From positions 1 to 43,171 of the forward strand of contig NZ_JANQCD010000038.1 of the NCBI RefSeq assembly GCF_026672275.1: a DNA stretch of 43,171 nt. Reading direction: 5' to 3'. The notes below the pieces were generated by a model that had not been told where the DNA came from, made no database searches, and saw nothing but the letters and a program-made list of their open reading frames with translations. Below are positions 16,834 through 25,532 of this stretch, in pieces (positions within the stretch are counted from its first letter, which is position 1; every line of letters begins with the position of its first letter). The DNA is from Marinifilum sp. D737. Lineage in GTDB: Bacteria; Bacteroidota; Bacteroidia; Bacteroidales; Marinifilaceae. Made by a program: the position numbers and the translations under genes.

Positions 16834-17388
16834 TTAAAGCACAATAATACTAACGTAATCTTTTAAATTTTTGCGAAATGCCTTTAATGCTTTTCCCATA
16901 TTGGCTTCAACAGTTTTTACCGATATGGAAAGTTTGTCAGCTATTTCTTGATATTTTAATCCTTCAAATCTACTCATTTTAAATATTTTACTGCATCTTT
17001 CTGGCAGATTTGATAGTGTGTTTTGTATAATGGTTTGAATTTCCTTTTCTTCCAGGCTATGATTTGTGGATGAATCGTTAATTCTGGTGTTTTTTAAATG
17101 ATCTTCGTATTGGTTTCTAATTCCTTTTTTTCTTAAGTGTTGCAAGCTGTTTAAGTAGGTTGCTTTGTACAAATAAGCTTTGAAAGAGGTATGAATTTTT
17201 AGTTTTTTTCTGTCTTCCCAGACCTGGCAAAACAGATTTTGAACAACTTCTTCTGCTTGATCAGGATTTTTGACAAATTTTACCGCATAATGACATAACA
17301 GTGGGTAATAAAACTTAAATAATTTTTCAAACTCTTCTATATTGCCTTTTTGAATGCTTAATAATATGGTGTTTGTATCTTCCGACAT
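16834..17388 (-). CDS. ECF sigma-70 factor, FecI-like (circuit 2)
   Basis: A 184-residue ECF sigma factor with region 2 (LFKFYYPLLCHYAVKFVKN, QAEEVVQNLFCQVWEDR) and region 4 (LPERCSKIFKMSRFEGLKYQEIADKLSISVKTVE). It is the first gene of a tight three-gene unit with FecR 2 and the STN protein. It is clearly related to the sigma factor of circuit 1 but differs in region 4, so the two probably read different promoters. Preceded by 225 bp containing inverted repeats. Confidence 0.92.
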   Translation of the reverse strand: MSEDTNTILLSIQKGNIEEFEKLFKFYYPLLCHYAVKFVKNPDQAEEVVQNLFCQVWEDRKKLKIHTSFKAYLYKATYLNSLQHLRKKGIRNQYEDHLKNTRINDSSTNHSLEEKEIQTIIQNTLSNLPERCSKIFKMSRFEGLKYQEIADKLSISVKTVEANMGKALKAFRKNLKDYVSIIVL

Positions 17389-17448
17389 TCTTATTTTCGT
17401 ATTCCTTATATATTAGTTTAATTATTTTCTAATATAGGATATTTAGTT

Positions 17449-17577
17449 ATTAATTCCTTAGGATATGTTTACTTTAAAAGTGTGTTTTTTTGATGTATTC
17501 TTAAGGAATTAATGGAAAGAACCACATTTACTCTTTGTTATCCCCATATAAAGAGTTTGTAATTCTTTCCATTATTA
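17449..17577. repeat. Two overlapping inverted repeats between sigma 2 and the paralogue gene
   Basis: First pair: ATTAATTCCTTA (17449-17460) with TAAGGAATTAAT (17502-17513). Second pair, overlapping it: AATGGAAAGAA (17511-17521) with TTCTTTCCATT (17563-17573), which contains an inner pair ACTCTTT (17530-17536) / AAAGAGT (17550-17556). The minus-strand transcript of the 17614-18918 gene would end in this structure, so it could be a terminator, or a switch in the leader of the sigma gene. Confidence 0.6.
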
Positions 17578-17613
17578 GTGCTTTATCAGTTAATAGTAGG
17601 TTATGCTATTTAT

Positions 17614-18918
17614 TTAACGAGCTTTTCTTTTTAATTTTCGAATTGCTGCCTCAATAGATTGATCTGGTTCAATTGTATTATGGGCACCCCAGAAATTCTT
17701 ATCAGCAAAGTTTCCAATTTCATCAACCATTACTTGATTTCGTTTGAATTTTTCATGTCGATTGAATCTCACAACATTGGATTCATCTCTGTCAGTAATT
17801 GCAATTTCGGTCATAGCTGTGTAGTTGGTGTTGAATAGTTTTCTTTTCCAATTACATTTGAAATTGATTTCACCACGGGCATAGTTAAAATACCATTTGC
17901 CTCCTGTTTCATGATAGTTTACGATATAATTAGCTGAGGTTGGTGTTACCTTAACGCCTATTGGTTTTCTTCTAATAAATAACCTGCTTGCATCTTCCGG
18001 ATTATCAAGGTTTAAGCTGAATTTTGCACTTGTCAATGCCAGGTTTTCAGTTTCTACATAAAGTAATCCATAGTATAAAGGAATGTCAACTGCTTCTCTT
18101 TGAATAAACTCAATTACGTAATGTAATTTTCCATTAATCTGTGTAATTGATTTTAAATTGAACTTATAACTTTGGCTGAAATCTTCTGAAAGCAAGTTGT
18201 AAGGGTTCTTAATTACATCAAGTAACAATGCAGTTGCCGGTCCACCTTGTAGTTTAAAAAGAAGTGTGTCCATTTTCTTAACATCCTGGCTTTTTCTTCC
18301 TTTAAAAACCTGAACCTGGTCTGATTTGGCTTGTTTGTAGCCTGACTTGTGAATGTTAACAACAGCTTCAGATATTGCTACATAGTTTCTATTTTTACGA
18401 ACGGTTTCTCTGTAGAATCCTTCCATCATATTGGGCGTTGTTGAGTAGTTTTCACCTACCTTCTTTAAAATTCTTCTTACCAACTGCTCAGGATCCAAAG
18501 GATAAATATTGATTTCATCCAAAGGAATAACAGCCATCTGAAGTTGCAATACATTTTTCTTAGGTTTTAATGATTTGATATCGACTTCCAGATTTTTGTA
18601 TCCAACATGACTGATTTCAATTTTACTAACAGGCAAATCTTTAGCAATTTTTAGTGTAAATTCGCCTTCATTATTTGATACGGTAGCTACATTTACTCCT
18701 TTTACTGCCACTGTAGCAAAAACAAGAGGGTCTCTAGAATCTTGATCTTGTATTTTACCTTTATATACATTGTATTTTAAGGTGTCAATAACATGCTGTA
18801 CCTTATTCTTTTCTTTCTTCTTTTTTTTCTTCCATTCTCCTGCTGATACAGAAATGGATGACAATAATAAAAATGCCGAAAGTAGAATGGTAATTTTTGA
18901 AATAAAATTTGTTCTCAT
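17614..18918 (-). CDS. CarboxypepD_reg-like exported protein, paralogue of the STN protein
   Basis: A 434-residue protein with a signal peptide (about 1-26, ending SVSAGE), a short very basic segment (WKKKKKKEKNK), a CarboxypepD_reg-like domain (about 50-135, YKGKIQDQDSRDPLVFATVAVKGVN split across the text) and a long C-terminal region with FYRETVRKNRNYVAISEAVVN, GGPATALLLDVIKN and NYHETGGKWYFNYARG. The C-terminal region aligns over most of its length with that of 14248-15825, ending NFWGAHNTIEPDQSIEAA versus FWGKSNFIKPEENIQDA. It lacks the STN domain. Likely periplasmic or outer-membrane associated; function unknown. Encoded directly before the sigma/FecR/STN unit. Confidence 0.8.
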   Translation of the reverse strand: MRTNFISKITILLSAFLLLSSISVSAGEWKKKKKKEKNKVQHVIDTLKYNVYKGKIQDQDSRDPLVFATVAVKGVNVATVSNNEGEFTLKIAKDLPVSKIEISHVGYKNLEVDIKSLKPKKNVLQLQMAVIPLDEINIYPLDPEQLVRRILKKVGENYSTTPNMMEGFYRETVRKNRNYVAISEAVVNIHKSGYKQAKSDQVQVFKGRKSQDVKKMDTLLFKLQGGPATALLLDVIKNPYNLLSEDFSQSYKFNLKSITQINGKLHYVIEFIQREAVDIPLYYGLLYVETENLALTSAKFSLNLDNPEDASRLFIRRKPIGVKVTPTSANYIVNYHETGGKWYFNYARGEINFKCNWKRKLFNTNYTAMTEIAITDRDESNVVRFNRHEKFKRNQVMVDEIGNFADKNFWGAHNTIEPDQSIEAAIRKLKRKAR

Positions 18919-19167
18919 GGCAAAATGTTTTTATCTGTTTATATTATTGTTGTTTATATGGAATTACGATCGTTCAATTTCCTGTTTCTATTACTATGAT
19001 GCATGAGGTTGAATTTACCCTATTAAAAATTGTTGTTTTTTTTTATTTTCGGTTAATTTCCTTTAGTTCACGTATGTATATTCTTAATAAGAAGTAATGC
19101 ATAGACATCTCGGATTTTATAAGTAATTTTAGTTTGATTCATTACGCAAATAATCATTTAAATTAAT

Positions 19168-19878
19168 ATGAAAGTAGATTTCTGCAAAGAGGAACTGGTT
19201 TTAAAAGTTTACCCGACTATTGGAGGGTGTTTTCAAGAAGGATGGAATGTATTGAGGAATCATTTTTTGATTCTTTTCCTGGCAGTGGTTCTTGCCGGAT
19301 TACTGGATATTCCAATGGGGTACAAGCAATACATTGAAAATGTAGATGATTCTTATTCAGTGGGGATTTCTTTTTTTAATTTAATTGGATTCATCTACTA
19401 TGTAATGATCATCACGCCATTTAATTATGGTTTTGATTGGATATATTTAAATGCAGCCAGAAAAAAAGAGCCACAATTCGAAGAAATACTTTCAGGCTTT
19501 AAAAAATACTTAGTTGTAATTCTTAGTCATTTACTGGTTATAGGCATCACAGGATTTGGCTTTATCCTACTGATTATTCCAGGTATATACCTATTGTGTA
19601 AACTGGTTTTTGTGCCTTATTTGGTGATGGATAAGAATGTAGATCCTATTCAAGCAGTAAAACTAAGCTACTACCTTACGAAAGGCTACTTCTGGACAAT
19701 TCTTGGAATGGGTATTCTATCGTTCTTTATTATCATTCTGGGAATTATTTGCCTTGTGGTAGGGGTATTTGTTTCCTTAGTTTGGGTGCACTCGGCCTTT
19801 GCGGTTTTATACAGGGCTGTTGATGAATTACATTTTAAAGAGGCTTGCGAATTAGCAGGAGTAGAAATAAAGGAATAA
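19168..19878 (+). CDS. Polytopic membrane protein, DUF975/GDPD-membrane-like
   Basis: A 236-residue integral membrane protein with about six helices, at roughly 30-50, 68-90, 110-130, 132-150, 172-195 and 196-215. The pattern GWNVLRNHFLILFLAVVLAGL, GFILLIIPGIYLLCKLVFVPYLV and PIQAVKLSYYLTKGYFW resembles DUF975 and the membrane domain of GlpQ-like proteins: a repeated unit of a hydrophobic helix, P-G-I-Y/W, and a polar loop with xLxxSxxLTKG. No catalytic domain. It converges on nadA over a shared terminator. Function unknown. Confidence 0.7.
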   Translation: MKVDFCKEELVLKVYPTIGGCFQEGWNVLRNHFLILFLAVVLAGLLDIPMGYKQYIENVDDSYSVGISFFNLIGFIYYVMIITPFNYGFDWIYLNAARKKEPQFEEILSGFKKYLVVILSHLLVIGITGFGFILLIIPGIYLLCKLVFVPYLVMDKNVDPIQAVKLSYYLTKGYFWTILGMGILSFFIIILGIICLVVGVFVSLVWVHSAFAVLYRAVDELHFKEACELAGVEIKE

Positions 19879-19881
19879 TAA

Positions 19882-19907
19882 AAAAGCCATCACATCTGAT
19901 GGCTTTT
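19882..19907. terminator. Bidirectional terminator between membrane gene and nadA
   Basis: Eleven-bp arms AAAAGCCATCA and TGATGGCTTTT around loop CATC, giving T-tracts on both strands. It lies between two convergent stop codons. Confidence 0.88.
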
Positions 19908-19916
19908 CTTATACAA

Positions 19917-20843
19917 TTACAGTTTTAACTGTTTCGACATTTCAAGCATTTTAACTATTGGAGCTTTGGCATTCTCCATGATATCATCGGGTAGAATAAT
20001 TTCTGGTTGTTCATTTTTAAGAGCCAAATAAATTTTCTCCATGGTATTTAACTTCATGTATGCACAATCGTTACACGAACAAGTTTCATCAGCAGGAACA
20101 ATTAAAAATTCTTTTTCGGGCGAATCTTTTTTCATTTGATGAAGAATACCTGTTTCGGTAGCAACAATAAATTTCTGAGCATCGCTGTCTTTGGTGTATT
20201 TCAACATAGCGGTTGTAGAGCCAACAAAATCAGCAAGCATTAAAACAGGCTGAGGACATTCTGGGTGAGCGATTAAAGTTGCATCAGGGTTCTCAACTTT
20301 CATTTTCATGATTTTTTCTGCTGAAAGAATATCATGAACCTCGCAAGTTCCATCCCATAAAACCATATCTCTACCAGTTATTTCATTAATGTAACGACCT
20401 AGATTTTTATCTGGTGCGAATATTATTTTCTGATCTTTAGGCAATGATTCAACCAATTGTACAGCATTTCCTGATGTGCAAATTAAATCAGAAAGAGTCT
20501 TTATTTCTGCACTACAATTAATGTACGAGATCACCATGTGATCGGGATATTTTGCTTTAAATTTCGCAAAATCACTTGCAGGGCATGATTCAGCCAATGA
20601 GCATCCAGCTTCCAAATCAGGAAGAAGAACTTTAGTATTTGGATTTAGGATTTTTGCAGTTTCGGCCATAAAATGAACCCCTGCAAATAAAATAATATCT
20701 GCATCTACTTCAGTTGCCTTTTGTGCAAGTGCCAAGCTATCACCTTTAAAATCCGCAATTTCCTGAATATCCGGAGTTTGGTAATAGTGCGCTAAAATAA
20801 CTGCATTCTTTTCTTTTGCCAGTTGAAGAACTTTCTCTCTCAT
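19917..20843 (-). CDS. nadA: Quinolinate synthase A
   Basis: The 308-residue [4Fe-4S] enzyme that condenses iminoaspartate with dihydroxyacetone phosphate to form quinolinate in de novo NAD synthesis. I chose the ATG at 20843; an in-frame TTG at 20885 would add 14 residues, but the family start MREKVLQLAKEKNAVILAHYYQ-like sequence follows the ATG. Probable cluster cysteines are C81 (EAGCSLAESC), C167 (DGTCEVH) and C260 (CAYMKLN), matching the positions known in other bacterial NadA. Family motifs YINCSAEIK and HPECP are present. nadB and nadC are not in the window. Confidence 0.95.
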   Translation of the reverse strand: MREKVLQLAKEKNAVILAHYYQTPDIQEIADFKGDSLALAQKATEVDADIILFAGVHFMAETAKILNPNTKVLLPDLEAGCSLAESCPASDFAKFKAKYPDHMVISYINCSAEIKTLSDLICTSGNAVQLVESLPKDQKIIFAPDKNLGRYINEITGRDMVLWDGTCEVHDILSAEKIMKMKVENPDATLIAHPECPQPVLMLADFVGSTTAMLKYTKDSDAQKFIVATETGILHQMKKDSPEKEFLIVPADETCSCNDCAYMKLNTMEKIYLALKNEQPEIILPDDIMENAKAPIVKMLEMSKQLKL

Positions 20844-20947
20844 CAAATTTTTCTTTGCTATAAGGTTGTATAAATACAGATGCAAATATCTTTAAATTCT
20901 TGAGAAATCCAAGAGGAGTCAGTTTATTTTAACAGGTTCTTAAAAAT

Positions 20948-23900
20948 TTAAGCAGAGGGCAGAGTAAATAGAAAAGTGCTTCCTTCACCTAATTTGCTTT
21001 CCACTTTTATCTGTCCTCCATTAATTTCTACAAATTCTTTGCAAAGGAGTAATCCCAATCCCGTACCTTTTTCTCCTGCTGTACCCGATGATTTATATTT
21101 CAGGTCAATTCTGAATAGTTTGTCAATATTCTCCTTATCAATACCGATGCCTTGATCTATGATTTGAATTTCATGAAAATCGGCGTGTGGAATAACCTGG
21201 ATCGAAACATTGCTGGTATTATGAGAAAATTTGATTGCATTATTAATCAGGTTTCTTAAAATAGAACTACACATGTTCCGATCTGCTTTCACCCTTATTT
21301 CTTCAGAACAAAATTTTGTAAGATTGATCTGTTTTTTATCTGCTGAAGCTTCGTATAGACTTAATGTATCTGATATCAATTCACACAAATCAAATTCACT
21401 TGGTTCAAAATCAATTTTTCCTGTTTGTGAACGTGACCAGGTAAGAAGGTTTTCTAATAAATTGAAAATGTGTTTTACTGACTCATGAATTTTTTGAATG
21501 CCAATTTGCTTTTCTTCCTCTTCTACATGTTCGTAATTCTCATGAATCATCTCACTAATCGAAAGTAAGCTGGTAAATGGATTTTTTAAGTCATGAGATA
21601 TAATTCTAAAAAACTTGTCTTTGGTGGCAACCATCTCTTTTAGGTTTTGTTCCGATTCTTTTAGGTTTTTATTGGCAACTTTAATTTTCTCGTTTTGTGC
21701 ACTGAGTAGTTTATTGGTTTTAATGTTTAAAAGATAACCATATACAAAAACTATAATACCACTAGCAATGATTACCAAAAGAAAAATAAACCACCAGGTC
21801 ATGTAAAATGGGGGATGAATGATGATTTGCAACTCTTTGGGAGTTTCGCTCCATTTTCCGTAAGGGTTTTGTGCAATTACCTGGAAACTATATTTACCAG
21901 GCGAAAGATTAGAGTAGGATGCAAAATTTCTTTTCTCAGAATACACCCATTTTTTTTCCAGGCCTTTAAGTCGATAGGCATAATTCACCTTGTCGGGAGA
22001 AAAGTTTGACAAGGTCGAGAATTCAAATGAAATGAACCGATGTTCATAATCCAATTCTATTGAATCGGTAAAGGCAATGCTTTTTGAAAAACCATAGCTG
22101 TCGTTTTCTTTGTTATAGGATATTTTATTGCCTTTTGAAATTGCTGGAAGAACATTTACTGGCTGACCATGAATCTCGAATTTTGTGAGCACAGCATCAT
22201 ACAATGCATCTTCTGTAATTTCGTTATCCGGATTGATAATGTTTAATCCATAAACTCCACCAAAATAGAGCAAGCCACTTTTTCCTTTGTGGAATGCTCC
22301 TCCATTAAATTCATTGCTTTGCAAGCCGTCATGAACATCAAAATTGTTACAAGAATGATTGTTTAATGAAAACTTACATATTCCGGAATTGGTGCTGAGC
22401 CACAAATTGTTTTTCTTGTCGGGAAGAACTCCATAAATTACATTATTGGGTAAACCGTGTTCTGTTCCAAAATGTTCAAATTGCTGAGTGTTGGGATTGA
22501 ACTGGTTTAATTTGTTGTTCGTGCCAATCCACAAAGTTCCATTTTTCTCTTCGTAAATGGAGAATACCACATCGTCTGAGATTGTGTTTTGCGAATTGCT
22601 TTTATAGGTATAGCTTTTGAATGATTTTGATTCTTTGCTGTAAACATTTAATCCACCGCCATAAGTTCCTACCCAAATGTTTCCTTTGGTATCTTCGAAA
22701 ATTACCGAATAAACAAAATTGTGGGAGATGCTGTTGGGATCATTGTCCGAATGTTTAAATTGTGTGAATTTTTCTGTTTTAGGATCAAGCAGATTTAAGC
22801 CATTTTGTGTGCCAACCCACAGTAAACCTTCGCTGTCCTCAAAAATTACGCGAACCGAGTTGTTGCTAATCGATTGCTTGTTGTTTGAATCATTGGTATA
22901 ATATTTTCTTTTCCCATTTGAAGGATTATAACGGATCAGGCCGTCGCCATCAGTACCTATCCAAATCAGGCCTTTTCGATCTTCATAAACTTTACGAATG
23001 GCTTTATGCGGAAGCTTTCTGGATTGTCTAAAATCATATCTGATAAAGGTATCCTGACTTACCTGATATTGTGTGAGACCTTGGTTATTTGTTCCTATCC
23101 AAACATTAGCGTCTTTATCTTCGCAAATTGACCAAATAAAATTACCTGGTAAACTATTTAGATCTAAAGGATCGTGTTTTAATAAATCGAATTTATGCAA
23201 TTGAGGATCGTAGATGCTAATACCTGCTCCAAAGGTTCCAATCCAAATAACTCCATTTTTATCTTCGTAAATACAATTGATGGAGTTTTCAGATAAACTT
23301 TGAGCATCTGCTGAATTGTTCTTGTAGTGGTATTTTTTCTGCTCTCTGGTATCTAATCGAAACAATCCTGAACCAAATGTGCCAAACCATAAATTGTTGT
23401 GGTTATCAATGATTAGTGGTTTTTCCGTATTAATGGAAAGACTATTTGTTGATTCGAATGATTTTACTGACTTTTTAAAATGTGTAGCATCTTTAGGTTT
23501 ATAGAGCAGTGCGTTATTGGTAGAAATCCATATCGTAGAGTCTTTATCGAATAGGATTCTTTCCACTTCAATATCTTTAAGGAAATGTTGGCGTTTGGCT
23601 TTTAGATTTTTATCGAGAAGATAAAAACCATTGTTGGTCCCAACAAAAATGGATTTAGGGGTTTGAACTAAGGTCGTGATTTGAATGCTATCCTGACCAT
23701 CAGAAAGTTTCTCTTTTGTGATTTGATTGGATTTTTGGCTGTATGAGTACAATCCGACATCTGTTGCGATTAAGATGATATTGGAATTGATCTGGAGAAT
23801 ACCATTAATCCTGGAGGAAATACTTGGGGAGTTTTTAATGCTGATGGAACTTAGCTTTTCGATATCAATGCAATTGATTCCATCTAAAGTGCCAACCCAC

Positions 23901-24334
23901 AAACGCTTATAAGAATCTTCATACAAATGTGTAATCGAATCGTTTGTTAAAGCTTTATTGGTCCCTATGCCTCTAAATTGAGTAAATTGTTCATGAACAG
24001 GATCAAATCGAGTGAGTCCGCCTTGAGATCCGAGCCATAATTTTCCTTTGCTATCTTCATAAATATGCTCTATCCATTTGTGAGTTATGGTGTTTAAATC
24101 ATCGGGATTGCTTCTGTAAATCACAAAGTTTTTGCCATCGTATCGATTTAAACCATCTTCGGTACCAAACCACATGAACCCTTTAGAGTCTTGAAAAATA
24201 CAGTAGACAGAACTAAGTGACAAACCATCATTAATTGTAATACGTTTAAATCGAATGTTATTTTGTTGTGCTAAAACATTGCCAAAAGACAACAAAATAA
24301 TAAGGAGGAGCAAAATTGTTTTTTGGTGGTTCAT
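20948..24334 (-). CDS. Large propeller-type sensor histidine kinase (Reg_prop, Y_Y_Y, HisKA, HATPase)
   Basis: An 1128-residue membrane sensor. The ATG at 24334 gives a signal peptide (MNHQKTILLLLIILLSFGNVLAQ, here cited in parts); the in-frame TTG at 24358 adds eight residues. About twelve to fourteen Reg_prop repeats (WxGTxxGL, e.g. FMWFGTEDGLNRYDG and LWIGTNNKLNQF) build two seven-bladed propellers; a Y_Y_Y domain follows (about 710-775), then one TM helix (about 790-812), a short coiled coil, HisKA with H-box IISHDLKNP, and HATPase with N, G1 and GTGLGLLL motifs. Hybrid kinases of this family normally continue with a receiver and an AraC HTH; this one stops after the HATPase. No response-regulator gene is adjacent. 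Confidence 0.92.
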   Translation of the reverse strand: MNHQKTILLLLIILLSFGNVLAQQNNIRFKRITINDGLSLSSVYCIFQDSKGFMWFGTEDGLNRYDGKNFVIYRSNPDDLNTITHKWIEHIYEDSKGKLWLGSQGGLTRFDPVHEQFTQFRGIGTNKALTNDSITHLYEDSYKRLWVGTLDGINCIDIEKLSSISIKNSPSISSRINGILQINSNIILIATDVGLYSYSQKSNQITKEKLSDGQDSIQITTLVQTPKSIFVGTNNGFYLLDKNLKAKRQHFLKDIEVERILFDKDSTIWISTNNALLYKPKDATHFKKSVKSFESTNSLSINTEKPLIIDNHNNLWFGTFGSGLFRLDTREQKKYHYKNNSADAQSLSENSINCIYEDKNGVIWIGTFGAGISIYDPQLHKFDLLKHDPLDLNSLPGNFIWSICEDKDANVWIGTNNQGLTQYQVSQDTFIRYDFRQSRKLPHKAIRKVYEDRKGLIWIGTDGDGLIRYNPSNGKRKYYTNDSNNKQSISNNSVRVIFEDSEGLLWVGTQNGLNLLDPKTEKFTQFKHSDNDPNSISHNFVYSVIFEDTKGNIWVGTYGGGLNVYSKESKSFKSYTYKSNSQNTISDDVVFSIYEEKNGTLWIGTNNKLNQFNPNTQQFEHFGTEHGLPNNVIYGVLPDKKNNLWLSTNSGICKFSLNNHSCNNFDVHDGLQSNEFNGGAFHKGKSGLLYFGGVYGLNIINPDNEITEDALYDAVLTKFEIHGQPVNVLPAISKGNKISYNKENDSYGFSKSIAFTDSIELDYEHRFISFEFSTLSNFSPDKVNYAYRLKGLEKKWVYSEKRNFASYSNLSPGKYSFQVIAQNPYGKWSETPKELQIIIHPPFYMTWWFIFLLVIIASGIIVFVYGYLLNIKTNKLLSAQNEKIKVANKNLKESEQNLKEMVATKDKFFRIISHDLKNPFTSLLSISEMIHENYEHVEEEEKQIGIQKIHESVKHIFNLLENLLTWSRSQTGKIDFEPSEFDLCELISDTLSLYEASADKKQINLTKFCSEEIRVKADRNMCSSILRNLINNAIKFSHNTSNVSIQVIPHADFHEIQIIDQGIGIDKENIDKLFRIDLKYKSSGTAGEKGTGLGLLLCKEFVEINGGQIKVESKLGEGSTFLFTLPSA

Positions 24335-24532
24335 GTTGGGTAAATCTGGGTTAATCAATCCACAACAAATTAATGAAAAAAGTTCTCTTTACGTAATTTA
24401 TAAAATTAAAGATTGTTAAATCAGCTATTTGGGATGGAATGCGATTCCATATTCAAAATTTATTGTGTTTTGTGGGAAGAGAAAATTACTTTTACCTTTT
24501 CAAAGCTTAATGTTAGAAAAGAACCTGAGAGA

Positions 24533-25267
24533 ATGTTAGAAATTTGTTGTTATTCGGTGCAATCGGCAATAATTGCTGAACAATCTGGTGCCAATCGTAT
24601 TGAATTGTGTGCTGGTGTTTATGAGGGTGGTACTACACCAAGTTTGGCTACAATACAATTGGTAAAAGAAAAAGTAGACATCCCCGTTCATGTTATTATT
24701 AGACCCAGAGGTGCCGATTTTTGTTATTCGGATGTTGAATTTGAATGCATGAAGATGGATATCCTATCCTGTAAAAAAGAAGGGGTAGAAGGTGTTGTAT
24801 CAGGCATTTTGCTTGCCGATGGAAAAATTGATATTGAACGAACAAAAGAATTGGTTGATTTGGCAAAACCAATGAGTTTTACCTTTCACAGGGCATTCGA
24901 TATGCTTGAAAATCATGCTGAGGCATTGCAGGAATTAATGGAAATGGGTGTTGAAAGAATTCTTACTTCGGGTGGAATGCAAACTGCAGAAGAAGGAATT
25001 GATCTGTTGATCGAATTGGTAGAAAGAGCAGAGAATAGAATCATTATAATGCCTGGTAGTGGTGTAAATGAAGATAATATTGGCAAACTTCGAGATGTAA
25101 CAGGAGCTAAAGAGTTTCATTGTTCAGCCAAAAAGTTGGTAAAAGGCAAAATGGAATATCAGAATCCGAATATCAATATGGGAGGAGAGGGAAGTATTCC
25201 CGAATTTGAATATTACGAAGCAGATTCTGAGAAAATAAAGAAAGTTTTATGCAAGCTTCATGCATAA
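24533..25267 (+). CDS. cutC: Copper homeostasis protein CutC
   Basis: A 244-residue TIM-barrel protein of the CutC family. Motifs: MLEICCYSVQSAIIAEQSGA, RIELCAGVYEGGTTPS, HVIIRPRGADFCYSD, FHRAFDM, LTSGGMQTAEEG and IMPGSGVNEDN. I chose the ATG at 24533; an upstream in-frame TTG (24413) would add 40 residues with no family match. CutC has been linked to copper tolerance, though its biochemical role in bacteria is uncertain. It is transcribed divergently from the propeller kinase gene, with about 200 bp between them, and ends before repeat R2 and a shared terminator. Confidence 0.93.
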   Translation: MLEICCYSVQSAIIAEQSGANRIELCAGVYEGGTTPSLATIQLVKEKVDIPVHVIIRPRGADFCYSDVEFECMKMDILSCKKEGVEGVVSGILLADGKIDIERTKELVDLAKPMSFTFHRAFDMLENHAEALQELMEMGVERILTSGGMQTAEEGIDLLIELVERAENRIIIMPGSGVNEDNIGKLRDVTGAKEFHCSAKKLVKGKMEYQNPNINMGGEGSIPEFEYYEADSEKIKKVLCKLHA

Positions 25268-25463
25268 TAAAAACTTGCATGATGAAATGCGAATCACCAA
25301 CAGAAATGAAACTTTTCGTGTCGCGATAGCTATCGGGAGTGTAATTTTTTCATTGTGTAAATGTAGAATTAGAACTATGCGTCAGTGCATTATTGTATTG
25401 ACCATTGAATTTTACAACTATTCTACCTTTCCACGATTCAAACTGTTCAAGACTTTCAAAATA
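25268..25463 (+). repeat. Dispersed repeat R2, copy A, with preserved reading frame
   Basis: About 195 bp matching the reverse complement of the region 42716-42900. It contains an imperfect palindrome (25321-25338, core CGATAGCTATCG). A 73-codon frame (25260-25481) translates with MRITNRNETFRVAIAI at the start and FSTF-like FPRFKLFKTF at the end; the same frame is open in copy B. No family is recognised. It overlaps the end of cutC by 8 bp, so expression as read-through is possible but unproven. Confidence 0.75.
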
Positions 25464-25498
25464 AAAAGAGCTGTTTCATAATTGAAACAGCTCTTTTT
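25463..25498. terminator. Bidirectional terminator between cutC/R2 and deoB
   Basis: Fifteen-bp perfect arms beginning AAAAAGAGCTGTTTC with loop ATAATT, yielding T-tracts on both strands. Ends both the plus-strand cutC transcript and the minus-strand deoB transcript. Confidence 0.9.
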
Positions 25499-25532
25499 AT
25501 TGATTTGAAAACTTTTAATCGAATTCAGTATT

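Noticed and set aside
20844-20885. Upstream TTG start for nadA
   Set aside because: The 14 additional residues lie outside the family match; the ATG at 20843 gives the normal N-terminus. The same reasoning was applied to the TTG/GTG starts of the propeller kinase, cutC, deoB, ABC-F, TPR kinase, sigma factor 1 and fabG.
25260-25481. 73-aa ORF in R2 copy A as an ordinary gene
   Set aside because: It overlaps the cutC end and is repeat DNA; the related copy B lacks a start. Kept as a finding, not as a CDS.
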